Of a stretch of DNA of 64,000 bases, positions 29,693 through 38,770 are shown in pieces; positions within the stretch are counted from its first letter, which is position 1; each line of letters begins with the position of its first letter. The stretch spans positions 62,001 through 126,000 of the forward strand of contig DATNEW010000043.1 of assembly GCA_035606695.1 (NCBI GenBank), written 5' to 3'. Made by a program: the position numbers and the translations under genes. This DNA is from Gemmatimonadaceae bacterium (GTDB lineage: Bacteria; Gemmatimonadota; Gemmatimonadetes; Gemmatimonadales; Gemmatimonadaceae). A model generated the notes under the pieces. The model made no database searches and had not been told where the DNA came from. It worked only from the letters and a program-made list of their open reading frames with translations.

Positions 29693-30406
29693 CTAGAACA
29701 AGTAGGACAAGCCGAGTGTGAAAGTCGGATTGTTCGTCCAGAACGACTTCGCCTGCGCCGTCGTCAACACGGCCGTGCCACCCGCCGGCGCCGTGAAAAA
29801 CGTCTGCGGATACGCGAGCGTGTACAGCCGATCCTTGATGTCGCCGCGAATCTGCCAGCGTCGTCCACCGCCCGGCACATACCGGAGCCCGGCAGCCATG
29901 TTGAATGCAAAGCGGGTGCCGAACCTGAACCCGCCAGAATCCGACGCTGTCCGCAAGTCGCTGATGAAACCGATCCCGCTCGCGATCTCGGGAACGAAGC
30001 TGTGCCAGCTCTTGCTGCCCGTGAGGCTCAGTCCGAGATCGAAGTCCGCGCTGTAGAGGGGACGGCTGGCCGTGCCGACGAATCGTGTGGCCGGCGGCGC
30101 GAACGGATTGATCATGTCGCGATCGGAGTTGATCCGCGCCACCTCGGCCACCAGATGCGCCGGCCCACCCGCGCGCCACTCGTAATGCACGCCGAAGATC
30201 GGGCCACTCTGCGGCCCGACCCCGACTGGATCACGGTGCGCGTGATACTGCCCGCCGAAGATCGTGAGCTCCTGCGATTGCTCCAGGTCCACGTACGGGC
30301 TTCGCGTCGGCGGATAGCCGACCTGGCCACCGCCTGTCTGCGCGGCGGCGTTCGTGAATCCACCGACAACGAGTCCAACGACCATCGACGCCAGGCGTCT
30401 GTTCAC
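29693..30406 (-). CDS. Small outer-membrane beta-barrel-like protein
   Basis: GTG at 30406 overlaps the gpmI stop (GTGA), giving 237 residues with a signal peptide (VNRRLASMVVGLVVGGFTNAAAQ). The mature part alternates in a barrel-like pattern (for example SADFDLGLSLTG, FGTRFAFNMAAGLRYV) and ends in TFTLGLSYLF, whose terminal aromatic F and alternating residues are the classic outer-membrane assembly signal. Specific function unknown; OmpA/OmpW-like or acyloxyacyl-like barrels of about eight strands would fit the size. It is translationally coupled to gpmI, which is unexpected. Confidence 0.8.
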   Translation of the reverse strand: MNRRLASMVVGLVVGGFTNAAAQTGGGQVGYPPTRSPYVDLEQSQELTIFGGQYHAHRDPVGVGPQSGPIFGVHYEWRAGGPAHLVAEVARINSDRDMINPFAPPATRFVGTASRPLYSADFDLGLSLTGSKSWHSFVPEIASGIGFISDLRTASDSGGFRFGTRFAFNMAAGLRYVPGGGRRWQIRGDIKDRLYTLAYPQTFFTAPAGGTAVLTTAQAKSFWTNNPTFTLGLSYLF

Positions 30407-31956
30407 GCGCGTGCTCCCCGTCCCAGGTTTCGCAAGTCTACCCCGGTCATCTCCGCAGGTTGCTCGAGGCCGAGCATCGACAGAATGGTGGGGCCGACGT
30501 CGCAGAGTGCACCGCCCGAGCGAAGGGGCCGTGCAGACGACTCCGTCGAATCTATCAGGATGAACGGCACCGGATTGCTGGTGTGAGCGGTGTGCGGCCC
30601 ACCCGTTTCCGGGTCGATCATCATCTCGCAGTTGCCGTGGTCCGCCGTCACGAGCAGACGAGCGCCGACTCGTTCGGCGGACTTCATCACGCGCGCCAGA
30701 CATTGGTCCACCGTCTCGACGGCAGTGATCACGGCGGGCATCACACCCGTGTGTCCGACCATGTCGGCGTTGGCGTAGTTGCACAGAATGAAGTCGTGCT
30801 CGCGCTTTTCGATGGCGCCGCACAAGACGTCCGTAATGCCCGCGGCGCTCATCTCCGGCTTCAGGTCGTACGTCGCGACCTTCTGGCTCGGCACCAGCTC
30901 GCGATCCTCGCAGGGGAACGGCGTCTCGATGCCTCCGTTGAAGAAGTACGTGACGTGCGCGTACTTCTCCGTCTCCGCCGTGCGCAGATTTCGCATGCCC
31001 GCCTTCGACACGACCTCGCCGACGATGTTCACCATCGACTGCGGCGGAAACGCGACGGGCAGATCGAACGTCCGATCGTAGGTGGTCATCGTAACCACAT
31101 CGAGCGTCGGCCGGCTGCTCACGTCGAAGCCGTCGAAGTCCGGCTGCGTGAGCGCCCGCACGATCTGCCGCATGCGATCCGCGCGATAGTTGAAGCAGAT
31201 GAGCGAATCGCCGTCGCGCATCGGCGCGACCGGCTTTCCGTCGCGCACGATCACGGTTGGCGTGATGAACTCGTCGGTCTCGTTGCGCTCGTATGCCGCT
31301 CTGATCACGTCCAGCGGATCCGTGCTTTCGGGCCCGACGCCATCGACCGCGGCGCGATACCACTTTTCGGTGCGATCCCACCGCTTGTCGCGATCCATGC
31401 CGAAATACCGCCCACCAAGGCTCGCGACGACCGCGCGATTCTCGGCGTACGCGAGCAGTTCGCGCATGTAGCCGAGACCGGAGCGCGGCATCGTGTCGCG
31501 GCCGTCCATGAGCGCGTGGATCGCGATGCGATGCACGCCGTGGTTCGCGCAGAGATCGATGAGCGCGAAGAGATGCCGGTCGAGCGCGTGCACGCCACCC
31601 GAGCCGATGAGCCCCATGATGTGCACGGTGCCGTTGTGCTTCGTGGCATGCGCGCACGCGTTGACGAACACCGGATTGTCGAAGAATCCACCGTTCTTGA
31701 TCGACTCGCCGATCCGTACGAGGTCCTGCCTCACCACGCGACCGGCGCCGAGGTTGAGGTGTCCGACTTCGCTGTTGCCCATCTGTCCGGCGGGCAGTCC
31801 GACGGCGAGCCCCGATGCCTCGAGCAACGTCCGCGGATGATTCGCGACGAGCGCGTCCCATGTCGGCGTGTTCGCCAGCGCGATCGCATTCCCGTCGCGT
31901 TCCGCGCGGTAACCCCAACCATCCAGCACGATCAGAACTACGGGACTTTGGGGCAC
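30403..31956 (-). CDS. gpmI: 2,3-bisphosphoglycerate-independent phosphoglycerate mutase
   Basis: The start is taken at GTG 31956 (517 residues, the usual size); the longer frame adds 98 unrelated residues. Alkaline-phosphatase-superfamily motifs are present: LIVLDGWGYR (first metal Asp), MGNSEVGHLNLGAGR with the phosphoserine, FILCNYANADMVGHTG, and TADHGNCE near the end. The enzyme interconverts 3- and 2-phosphoglycerate using two Mn ions. It reads out into the outer-membrane protein gene through a GTGA overlap. Confidence 0.96.
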   Translation of the reverse strand: MPQSPVVLIVLDGWGYRAERDGNAIALANTPTWDALVANHPRTLLEASGLAVGLPAGQMGNSEVGHLNLGAGRVVRQDLVRIGESIKNGGFFDNPVFVNACAHATKHNGTVHIMGLIGSGGVHALDRHLFALIDLCANHGVHRIAIHALMDGRDTMPRSGLGYMRELLAYAENRAVVASLGGRYFGMDRDKRWDRTEKWYRAAVDGVGPESTDPLDVIRAAYERNETDEFITPTVIVRDGKPVAPMRDGDSLICFNYRADRMRQIVRALTQPDFDGFDVSSRPTLDVVTMTTYDRTFDLPVAFPPQSMVNIVGEVVSKAGMRNLRTAETEKYAHVTYFFNGGIETPFPCEDRELVPSQKVATYDLKPEMSAAGITDVLCGAIEKREHDFILCNYANADMVGHTGVMPAVITAVETVDQCLARVMKSAERVGARLLVTADHGNCEMMIDPETGGPHTAHTSNPVPFILIDSTESSARPLRSGGALCDVGPTILSMLGLEQPAEMTGVDLRNLGRGARA

Positions 31957-32304
31957 GTGTCGGGGCGGCGTGTCGGTGGTATGGTGGTGATGTGCTGGTC
32001 GAGAGCGGCAACGTCGGTGGTGCAGCGCGATTCCGGCGTGATCCGCGATACATCGCTGCGCACGCCGGAGGCGGAAATGTACATGTTCGGCAGCCCTCGA
32101 GTGCATCATCCGTCGCAGCCGAGCCTGGCGAACCGTGGCAGCCTCGGCAGGCCGGTCGTAAATTCCGTTGCGAACTGGATTTACGGGTCGTCTCGCAAGC
32201 ACACCGCAAGCACACGCGCGAATAAATGTGCAGGCACATGACTGGTGCACTCGCGCGTCCCGCCGAATTACTCTGAATTACTCTCCGCCGCCCACATTTC
32301 CGCG
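31957..32304. other. Gene-free divergent region between gpmI and the M15 peptidase
   Basis: About 350 bases with no supported long frame. Visible items: a direct repeat of GAATTACTCT (about 32261-32285) and a short GTGCAGGCACATGACTGGTGCAC dyad-like stretch near 32230. The region should hold the promoters of both divergent genes, but I cannot point to convincing -10/-35 boxes. Confidence 0.5.
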
Positions 32305-32370
32305 ATGTTCATCTCCCTCCGCCAACTCAACGGCCATTCGCCCGAGCACACCGCGGTGCTCGCCTCATGA
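32305..32370 (+). other. Possible 21-residue upstream ORF overlapping the M15 peptidase start (ATGA)
   Basis: A frame from ATG at 32305 ends in TGA overlapping the ATG at 32367. Product begins MFISLRQLNGH and ends AVLAS. No Shine-Dalgarno before either start. It resembles the micro-ORFs at 5402 and 46578 in its overlap geometry; may be chance. Confidence 0.2.
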
Positions 32371-33410
32371 GCCGCCTGGAGCGCATGGCGTGGACGACGT
32401 TGCTGGCGGCGGTCGCGGCGGTGCTGGGCATTGGCCCGTTCGTTCGCCCTGGTCAGGCAGCGCCGACCGCACCGTTCGCGGCGGTCGCGAACGAGGTCTC
32501 GCGACTGAGCGCCGGTCCTTCAGGCAATGCGTTCGGAACGAGCCGCGCCGTGCGCTTTCGTTTCGCGATGCCGGACGCCAGCGTCGAGTTTCCGCTCGAG
32601 GTGAGCGGCGACCCGGCGTCATTGACGTACGAGTGGGTTCCAGTCCGCGATACGACCACCGCCACCATTCCGCAGCCGGTGAACGGCTCGACATTCGTCA
32701 CGCCGTCACAGCCCGGGTACTATCGCCTGGCGATCGTTCGCGGACTCGAGCGGCAGATCATCTCGCAGCCCACGCTCGCGGTGATGGTTCCGTTTCGCGA
32801 AAAGGTCGGCGGCGTGTTGAACGGCTATCACATCGGGACGTATCTGGCCGAGCGGTTCGGTCATCGCGACGAGCATCCGGCGGGATTCCTCGAGGTGAAT
32901 CCGTCGGATCTGAGTCTCCGCGTCAGCACGCATTTGCGGCTTGGCGACTTCGTCACGCACGACAACCAGGCGAACGTGTGGCCCAAGTACGTCGCGCTGA
33001 GCCCGCGCCTGCTTGATAAGCTGGAGCTCGTCCTGGCGAAGGTGGGTGGCCGTGCCGCCATGACGGCGGTCGATGAGGCAGACGCGCCCGACGACCAAGG
33101 CCCATTGCCGAACGATGTGGCATTTGACGTGCACAGCGGTTTCCGTACGCCCGCGCATAATCACGGCGTATGGCGTGCGGCGCGCGACAGCCGGCATCAG
33201 TATGGCGATGCTGCTGACGTCGCGATCGACGCCGATGGTGATGGACGCGTGACATTGCGTGACGAAGTGTTGGTGGCGCGCGCCGTCGAGCAGGTGGAGC
33301 GCGAGCATCCCGATCTCGTGGGTGGGCTTGGGTTGTACACGAGCCGGCACTACCGTACGCCGTACGTGCACATCGATGCACGCGGGAAGCGATCGCGTTG
33401 GACGGGATGA
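32367..33410 (+). CDS. Secreted M15-family peptidase (LAS zinc carboxypeptidase) with EF-hand-like loop
   Basis: A 347-residue protein with an N-terminal hydrophobic signal (about 8-25) and a beta-sandwich-like middle. The LAS-type zinc site is clear: SGFRTPAHN (257-265), SRHQYGDAADV with H277 and D284, and YVHIDARG with H335. Between them D288-A-D290-G-D292-G and D299 fit a canonical EF-hand calcium loop. It probably cleaves peptidoglycan peptide cross-links or stems in the periplasm (MepK/DUF882-like). ATG at 32367 gives the signal peptide directly. Confidence 0.85.
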   Translation: MSRLERMAWTTLLAAVAAVLGIGPFVRPGQAAPTAPFAAVANEVSRLSAGPSGNAFGTSRAVRFRFAMPDASVEFPLEVSGDPASLTYEWVPVRDTTTATIPQPVNGSTFVTPSQPGYYRLAIVRGLERQIISQPTLAVMVPFREKVGGVLNGYHIGTYLAERFGHRDEHPAGFLEVNPSDLSLRVSTHLRLGDFVTHDNQANVWPKYVALSPRLLDKLELVLAKVGGRAAMTAVDEADAPDDQGPLPNDVAFDVHSGFRTPAHNHGVWRAARDSRHQYGDAADVAIDADGDGRVTLRDEVLVARAVEQVEREHPDLVGGLGLYTSRHYRTPYVHIDARGKRSRWTG

Positions 33411-33420
33411 TTTTCGCGGC

Positions 33421-33461
33421 GGCATTCCGAGCGTAGGTGCGAAGCGCCGAAGCGAGGAACA
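33421..33461 (+). repeat. Family B ~42-bp intergenic repeat (copy B2)
   Basis: GGCATTCCGAGCGTAGGTGC then GAAGCGCCGAAGCGAGGAACA matches copies B1, B3 and B4. It lies between the M15 peptidase and the small coiled-coil gene. Confidence 0.8.
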
Positions 33462-33481
33462 ATTAACGGGCGACTGACCGA

Positions 33482-33889
33482 ATGAACGACCATCTGCGCG
33501 ACCGCATTCTCAGAAAGCTGGAGACATTGTCGGACGAGCGCGGATACCAGGTGCTCGACTACGTGGAGTTCCTCGAGTCGCGCTACGCCGAGCGCCCGGC
33601 GCCGAACGCCAGCGCGTTCACGCGATTCACCGAGACGATCGAAGATCGTCTGCGCGCCGGAAAAGTCTCGGCCAGCGCGATCGCCGAGACCGTTGGATTT
33701 TTGAATCGCGCCGCCACCGCGCTCAATAGCGCCGTGGAAACCGGCAAGAACATGGCGAACGATCTGGTGAACACCGCGCGTACGACGGCGGAGCAGCGGT
33801 TCTCAGGACCGCCGCCCTCGACGCCGGACAATGCGTCATCGCCAGCACACGAAACCAAGGATCCAGGCGGATCGGGAGAGAAGCTCTGA
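33482..33889 (+). CDS. Small helical protein, DUF2281-like N-terminus
   Basis: A 135-residue protein. Its start RILRKLETLSDERGYQVLDYVEFLESRY resembles DUF2281-type modules seen in antitoxin-like and regulatory small proteins. The middle is amphipathic helix (SASAIAETVGFLNRAATALNSAVETGKNMANDLV), followed by a disordered Pro/Ser tail. The stop overlaps the next gene (TGATG), so the two are probably translated together. Function unknown; a membrane-surface or structural helper of the YkvA-like protein is a guess. Confidence 0.7.
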   Translation: MNDHLRDRILRKLETLSDERGYQVLDYVEFLESRYAERPAPNASAFTRFTETIEDRLRAGKVSASAIAETVGFLNRAATALNSAVETGKNMANDLVNTARTTAEQRFSGPPPSTPDNASSPAHETKDPGGSGEKL

Positions 33890-34362
33890 TGGCCACTCGC
33901 GCACGCGCTGGCACCGCACGCGCTGGCACACGCGCATCCGGCGCTCGCCGCGGTTCGGCCGAGAGTCCGGCGGTCGGCACGCCGCGCACGGGCGCCAAGC
34001 GCACGGTGATGTATTACATCCGGCAGCTCCCGCAGTATGTGCGCTTGTTGGCGGGCCTCGCGCGCGATCCGCGTGTGTCGATGGTCGACAAGATGATCGT
34101 GCTTGGCGCGATCGCGTACATCGTGATGCCGATCGACCTCATTCCCGATTTCATTCCGTTCTTCGGCGAGATCGACGACGTGTACATTCTCGTGCTCGCG
34201 CTGCAGCGCCTGATCGCGAACGCCGGACGACCCGTGCTGTTGGATCACTGGACCGGCGAAGCGTCGGATCTGGCCGACCTGAATCTCCGCGGCGTGCTCG
34301 CGGCGGCCGCGTTCTTCTTGCCCAAGCGCATTCGCCGGCGCCTCAAGATGATCGGGCGGTGA
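33889..34362 (+). CDS. YkvA-like DUF1232 membrane protein
   Basis: A 157-residue protein with a 40-residue basic, Ala/Arg-rich disordered start and then a DUF1232 domain (about 55-130): SMVDKMIVLGAIAYIVMPIDLIPDFIPFFGEIDD, where the PIDLIPDFIP core is the family signature. One or two membrane helices. Function unknown; an inner-membrane location is likely. It is overlapped by the preceding small helical gene. Confidence 0.85.
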   Translation: MATRARAGTARAGTRASGARRGSAESPAVGTPRTGAKRTVMYYIRQLPQYVRLLAGLARDPRVSMVDKMIVLGAIAYIVMPIDLIPDFIPFFGEIDDVYILVLALQRLIANAGRPVLLDHWTGEASDLADLNLRGVLAAAAFFLPKRIRRRLKMIGR

Positions 34363-34413
34363 GCCTCGTGGGCGTCACCTAGACTTGCCCGGGTCGCGCG
34401 CCTACCTTTCGCC

Positions 34414-35958
34414 ATGGCGACCAGAACTCACCATCCATCTCGGCCCGCAGCCTCCGTCCAGGCGAGCGGGCCTTCGCGTCTTCAGGACCGAACCGGCGGC
34501 GCCTCGCGAGTGCGCGAAGATCTCGCCCTGACGTTCGATGACGTCCTGCTCGTTCCCCGACATTCGCTGCCGCACCCGCGCGACGTCTCCGTCGTCTCGA
34601 AATTCTCCCGTGGCATCGAGCTTCGTATTCCTCTCATTTCGGCGGCGATGGACACCGTCACCGAATCCGAGATGGCGATCGCGATGGCCCGCGCCGGCGG
34701 CATCGGCGTGCTCCACAAGAACATGTCGATCGATCGGCAGGCGGCCGAAGTCGATCGCGTGAAGCGATCCGAAAGCGGCATGATCCTCAAGCCGATCACG
34801 CTGAGACCCACCGATACGGTGCGTGAAGCCACTGCGCTCATGCACCGTTTTCGCATCTCGGGCGTGCCGATCGTGGATGAGGATGAGCGCCTGGTCGGCA
34901 TCATCACCAACCGCGACCTCCAGTTCGAGCGGAATCTCGACCGGCCGCTTCGCGAGGCGATGACGAGCTCCAACCTCGTGACCGCGCGCGAAGGCACCAC
35001 GCTCGACGAGGCGGAGCAGATTCTCGCGAAGCATCGCATCGAGAAGCTGCCCGTCGTCGACTCGAGCGGCGTGCTGAAAGGCCTCATCACCATCAAGGAC
35101 ATCCACAAGCGCCGGCAGTATCCGGACGCGAACAAGGATCGTTTCGGTCGGCTGCGTGTCGCGGCGGCGATCGGCGCGGCCGGCGATTACATGAATCGCG
35201 CGCGCGCACTGATCGATGCCGGCGTCGACGCGATCATCATCGACACCGCGCACGGTCACAGCGACGGCGTGCTCAACGCCACCGCCCAGGTGCGCAACGC
35301 GTACCCCGACATTCAGCTCGTCGTCGGCAACATCGCGACGCGCGCGGCGGCCGAAGCGCTCGTCGAGCGCGGCGTCGATGCGGTGAAGGTGGGCGTCGGA
35401 CCAGGCTCGATCTGCACGACGCGTGTCGTCACTGGCGTCGGCGTTCCGCAGCTCACCGCGGTATTCGACGCCGTCGAAGGCGCGGGCGATGTGCCCGTCA
35501 TCGCCGACGGCGGTATCAAATACTCCGGTGACGCGGTCAAGGCGCTCGCCGCGGGCGCGATGAGCGTGATGATGGGCTCCATGCTCGCCGGGACGGAAGA
35601 AAGCCCTGGCGAGACCTTCCTCCTCGAAGGCCGGCGATTCAAAATGGTGCGCGGCATGGGCAGTCTCTCCGCCATGCAGGACGGAAGTGCCGACCGGTAC
35701 TTCCAGGAAGGCGAGCTGTCCCCCAAGAAGCTGGTACCGGAAGGCATCGAGGGCAGGGTGCCGTACCGTGGTCCGGTGTCCGACGTGTTGTTCCAGATGG
35801 TCGGTGGACTTCGCAGCGGCATGGGCTACGTTGGGTGCGCGACGATCGACGCGCTGCGAACCGAGACCGAATTCGTTCGCATCACCGCGGCGGGTCTTCG
35901 CGAGTCACACCCGCACGACGTCCAGATCACGCGAGAAGCACCGAACTACAGTCTCTAA
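34414..35958 (+). CDS. guaB: Inosine-5'-monophosphate dehydrogenase
   Basis: A 514-residue protein with a 32-residue unconserved N-terminal extension and then [10 protein letters not shown], the IMPDH start. Two CBS domains occupy about residues 125-245 ([38 protein letters not shown]). The catalytic cysteine is C334 in GPGSICTTR, and the mobile flap/monovalent-cation region is [12 protein letters not shown]. It commits IMP to guanine nucleotides. It stands alone rather than beside guaA. A weak TACCTT -10-like site lies five bases before the ATG. Confidence 0.97.
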   Translation: MATRTHHPSRPAASVQASGPSRLQDRTGGASRVREDLALTFDDVLLVPRHSLPHPRDVSVVSKFSRGIELRIPLISAAMDTVTESEMAIAMARAGGIGVLHKNMSIDRQAAEVDRVKRSESGMILKPITLRPTDTVREATALMHRFRISGVPIVDEDERLVGIITNRDLQFERNLDRPLREAMTSSNLVTAREGTTLDEAEQILAKHRIEKLPVVDSSGVLKGLITIKDIHKRRQYPDANKDRFGRLRVAAAIGAAGDYMNRARALIDAGVDAIIIDTAHGHSDGVLNATAQVRNAYPDIQLVVGNIATRAAAEALVERGVDAVKVGVGPGSICTTRVVTGVGVPQLTAVFDAVEGAGDVPVIADGGIKYSGDAVKALAAGAMSVMMGSMLAGTEESPGETFLLEGRRFKMVRGMGSLSAMQDGSADRYFQEGELSPKKLVPEGIEGRVPYRGPVSDVLFQMVGGLRSGMGYVGCATIDALRTETEFVRITAAGLRESHPHDVQITREAPNYSL

Positions 35959-36037
35959 CGCTTCCCGAGCGCTCTAAACGCTCTCTAACGCCGGGTTCGG
36001 TTTCCGCGTAAGCTTTTCGTTGAACGGGAGTCTCGCA

Positions 36038-36066
36038 TTGACACGAGACATCGCGCGCGCAAAATT
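36038..36066 (+). promoter_or_regulatory. Candidate sigma-70-type promoter for the permease gene
   Basis: TTGACA (36038-36043) is followed after 17 bases by AAAATT (36061-36066), a weak -10. The permease GTG at 36114 has a strong ribosome-binding site, AAGGAGGAAG at 36101-36110. The -35 is perfect, the -10 poor. Confidence 0.4.
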
Positions 36067-36113
36067 GCATACAAATCGCCTGCCGGCTTATCGACTACCC
36101 AAGGAGGAAGGGC

Positions 36114-37637
36114 GTGGCTGAGGGACTTTTTCGGACCAAATCCATCGATCGGCTCATCGCCGACAGTGCCGCCGAAGGTGAGAGCGGCAGGGGCCTCAAG
36201 CGAACGCTCGGCCCGGGCGCACTGATCGCCCTGGGTATCGGCGCGATCATCGGCGCCGGGCTGTTCGTGCGAACCGCGGCCGCAATCGCCGAACGCGCGG
36301 GATCGTCGGTTACGATCTCGTTCGTCGTCGCGGGCATCGGCTGCGCCTTCGCCGGCCTGTGCTACGCCGAGTTCGCGTCGATGATTCCAATCGCGGGGTC
36401 GGCGTACACGTATTCGTACGTCACGATGGGCGAGTTGGTCGCGTGGATCATCGGCTGGGATCTCGTGCTCGAGTACGCGGTCGGCGCGGCCACCGTCGCC
36501 ATCGCATGGAGCGAGTATTTCAACAAAGTTCTGGAATACTTCGGACTTCACGTACCGTATCAGTGGTATCACTCGCCCTTCGAGTCGGCGGCGGCGGTCG
36601 GAGGAGCGGCCGGCGTTCACGGAATCGTGAACATTCCCGCGATCGGCATTCTGCTCGTCTTGTCGCTGTTGCTCGTGCGCGGCACGCAGGAATCGGCGTG
36701 GGTGAACAACATCATCGTCATCACGAAGGTCGCGATCGTCATCACGGTCATCGTGATCGGCTGGGGATTCATCAATCCGGCCAACCACACCCCGTTCATT
36801 CCGGCGCCGACGACGTATACGACGCCTGAAGGGATCACGCTCAAGTACGGCGGCATGATGGGCATTCTGGGCGCCGCCGGGGTGGTGTTCTTCGCGTTCA
36901 TCGGATTCGACGCGGTGTCGACCGCGGCGCAGGAAGCGAAGAATCCCAAACGCGACATGCCCATCGGCATTCTCGGCTCGCTCGTCATCTGCACGGTGCT
37001 CTACGTGCTCTTCTCGTACGTGCTGAGCGGCGTCGCGACGGTGAACGACTTCCGCACGCAGGGCAAGGAAGCGTCGGTGACGTTCGCGATCGCCAAATAC
37101 ATGATCGGCTACGGCTGGCTGGCCAAGTCCGTCACGGTCGCCATTCTCGCCGGGTTCTCGTCCGTCATCCTGGTCATGCTCCTTGGCCAGTCGCGTGTGT
37201 TCTACACGATGAGCCACGACGGCCTGGTGCCGAAGGTGTTTTCGGACGTGCATCCGAAGTTCCGCACGCCGTGGAAATCGAACATGCTCTTCTTCGTGCT
37301 CACGTCGATTTTCGCGGGCTTCATTCCCGGCGACATCGTCGGCGAGATGACGTCGATCGGAACGTTGTTCGCGTTCATCCTCGTCTGCATCGGCGTGTGG
37401 ATCATGCGCGTCAAACGGCCGGATTTGCCTCGCGCGTTCAAGACGCCGGCTGTGCCGGTGGTCTCCACGCTGGGCGTCGTGGTGTGCGGCGCGATGATCT
37501 ACGGCCTTGGATGGACGAACTGGGCGCGGCTCATCGTGTGGCTCGTGATCGGCCTGGTGATTTACTTCACGTACGGGCGTACACATTCGCACATCGGTAC
37601 GGAGTACACGGGCGCAACGCCGGTGGCCGCCGACTGA
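36114..37637 (+). CDS. APC-family amino acid permease (cationic amino acid transporter type)
   Basis: GTG start supported by AAGGAGGAAG six bases upstream; 507 residues and about 12-13 hydrophobic helices. The first helix region LGPGALIALGIGAIIGAGLFV carries the APC unwound-helix Gly motif, and FFAFIGFDAVSTAAQEAKNPKRDMPIGI is the CAT/YfnA signature. It should import amino acids by proton symport; specificity unknown. A clean intrinsic terminator follows at 37685. Confidence 0.92.
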   Translation: MAEGLFRTKSIDRLIADSAAEGESGRGLKRTLGPGALIALGIGAIIGAGLFVRTAAAIAERAGSSVTISFVVAGIGCAFAGLCYAEFASMIPIAGSAYTYSYVTMGELVAWIIGWDLVLEYAVGAATVAIAWSEYFNKVLEYFGLHVPYQWYHSPFESAAAVGGAAGVHGIVNIPAIGILLVLSLLLVRGTQESAWVNNIIVITKVAIVITVIVIGWGFINPANHTPFIPAPTTYTTPEGITLKYGGMMGILGAAGVVFFAFIGFDAVSTAAQEAKNPKRDMPIGILGSLVICTVLYVLFSYVLSGVATVNDFRTQGKEASVTFAIAKYMIGYGWLAKSVTVAILAGFSSVILVMLLGQSRVFYTMSHDGLVPKVFSDVHPKFRTPWKSNMLFFVLTSIFAGFIPGDIVGEMTSIGTLFAFILVCIGVWIMRVKRPDLPRAFKTPAVPVVSTLGVVVCGAMIYGLGWTNWARLIVWLVIGLVIYFTYGRTHSHIGTEYTGATPVAAD

Positions 37638-37684
37638 TCCCGGCGATCACCGACTGCGCCGGTTCGCAGGGCGTTATGTTTGAG

Positions 37685-37717
37685 ACGGCGTCCGGGGGTT
37701 CTCCCGGACGCCGTTTT
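37685..37717 (+). terminator. Intrinsic terminator after the permease gene
   Basis: A perfect 12-bp stem ACGGCGTCCGGG / CCCGGACGCCGT with loop GGTTCT, followed by TTT. It ends just 10 bases before the NrnA-like ATG at 37728, so that gene would need a promoter inside or read-through past the hairpin. Confidence 0.85.
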
Positions 37718-37727
37718 CAATTCCATC

Positions 37728-38759
37728 ATGACGCATATCGCCCGCGAATACCTCACGATCCCCGAAGCACGCCGCGCCGCCATTCATCAGCTCGATCGGG
37801 AGCTGGTGCCCGGGCGGCGCGTCGCGTTGTCGACGCACATGAACGCCGACGGCGACGGCTGCGGCTCCGAGACGGCGCTCGCGCGCATGCTCGCACAGCG
37901 CGGGCTCGACGTTCGCATCGTCAACCCCACGCCGTGGCCGACGCTGTTCGACTACCTGCTCGGCGACGATGTGAAGGACATGACGGCGAAGGGAACGGAC
38001 GCGCTGCGCGGCATCGACATGTTGATCGTGCTCGACATCAGCGACGTGAAGCGCCTGGGCCATCTTGCCGATTCCGTTCGCAAGCTCGACGTGCCGAAGC
38101 TGGTGATCGACCATCACATCGCGTCCGATGATCCGGCGGGCAACATCATCCTCACCGACGTCACCGCGTGCGCCACGGGCGAGCTCGTGTACGACTTCGG
38201 CTGCGTGCTGGGCTTCGATTTCACGCCGGCGATCGCGCAGTCGCTGTACGCGGCAATTCTGACGGATACCGGCAGCTTCCGCTTCAGCAATACGTCGCCG
38301 CGCTGCCACGCCATCGCCGCCGACTTGCTGGCGACCGGCGTCGATCCCGAGGAGAGTTACGTCCGGATCTACGCCTCGGCGCCGGCGGGCCGCGTGCGCC
38401 TGCTCGGCGAGGTACTCGATTCGCTCGGTGTGGACGACTCGGTGGGTCTCACGTGGCTGTCGATGAACGCCGGGGCATTAGAGAAGTATAATGTCCGGCA
38501 GGAAGACCTGGACGGGATCGTGGAGCACGCACGGTCCATTGCGGGAACGCGCATGGCGCTGTTCTTTCGCGATCTCGGCTACGGCAAGGTCAAAATCTCG
38601 TTTCGCAGCACGGGATCTATCGACGTCAATGCATTTGCCCGGCAGTTCGGCGGCGGCGGACACGCCAAGGCGTCGGGCGCGCTCATCGCCGGCTCGCTCG
38701 ACGACGTACGGACGCGCGTGGTCCAGGCCGCGCGGCAGTTTCTTTCACAGACGAATTGA
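37728..38759 (+). CDS. nrnA: DHH/DHHA1 phosphoesterase, NrnA-like oligoribonuclease/pAp phosphatase
   Basis: ATG at 37728 gives 343 residues; the longer frame runs through the terminator. DHH motifs: STHMNADGDGCGSE (about 35-48), LIVLDISD (about 100-107), the DHH triad IDHHIASDD (about 127-135), and the DHHA1 part ending FARQFGGGGHAKASG (GGGHxxASG) near residue 310. NrnA degrades short RNA oligonucleotides and 3'-phosphoadenosine phosphate. Followed closely by mrp. Confidence 0.9.
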   Translation: MTHIAREYLTIPEARRAAIHQLDRELVPGRRVALSTHMNADGDGCGSETALARMLAQRGLDVRIVNPTPWPTLFDYLLGDDVKDMTAKGTDALRGIDMLIVLDISDVKRLGHLADSVRKLDVPKLVIDHHIASDDPAGNIILTDVTACATGELVYDFGCVLGFDFTPAIAQSLYAAILTDTGSFRFSNTSPRCHAIAADLLATGVDPEESYVRIYASAPAGRVRLLGEVLDSLGVDDSVGLTWLSMNAGALEKYNVRQEDLDGIVEHARSIAGTRMALFFRDLGYGKVKISFRSTGSIDVNAFARQFGGGGHAKASGALIAGSLDDVRTRVVQAARQFLSQTN

Positions 38760-38770
38760 GATGGCTTGAG

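Noticed and set aside
30407-32239. Long minus-strand extension of the outer-membrane protein frame
   Set aside because: It is the out-of-frame shadow of gpmI; the signal peptide starts at 30406.
35985-37592. 535-residue minus-strand frame opposite the permease
   Set aside because: His/Arg-rich shadow of a transporter gene with clear family motifs.
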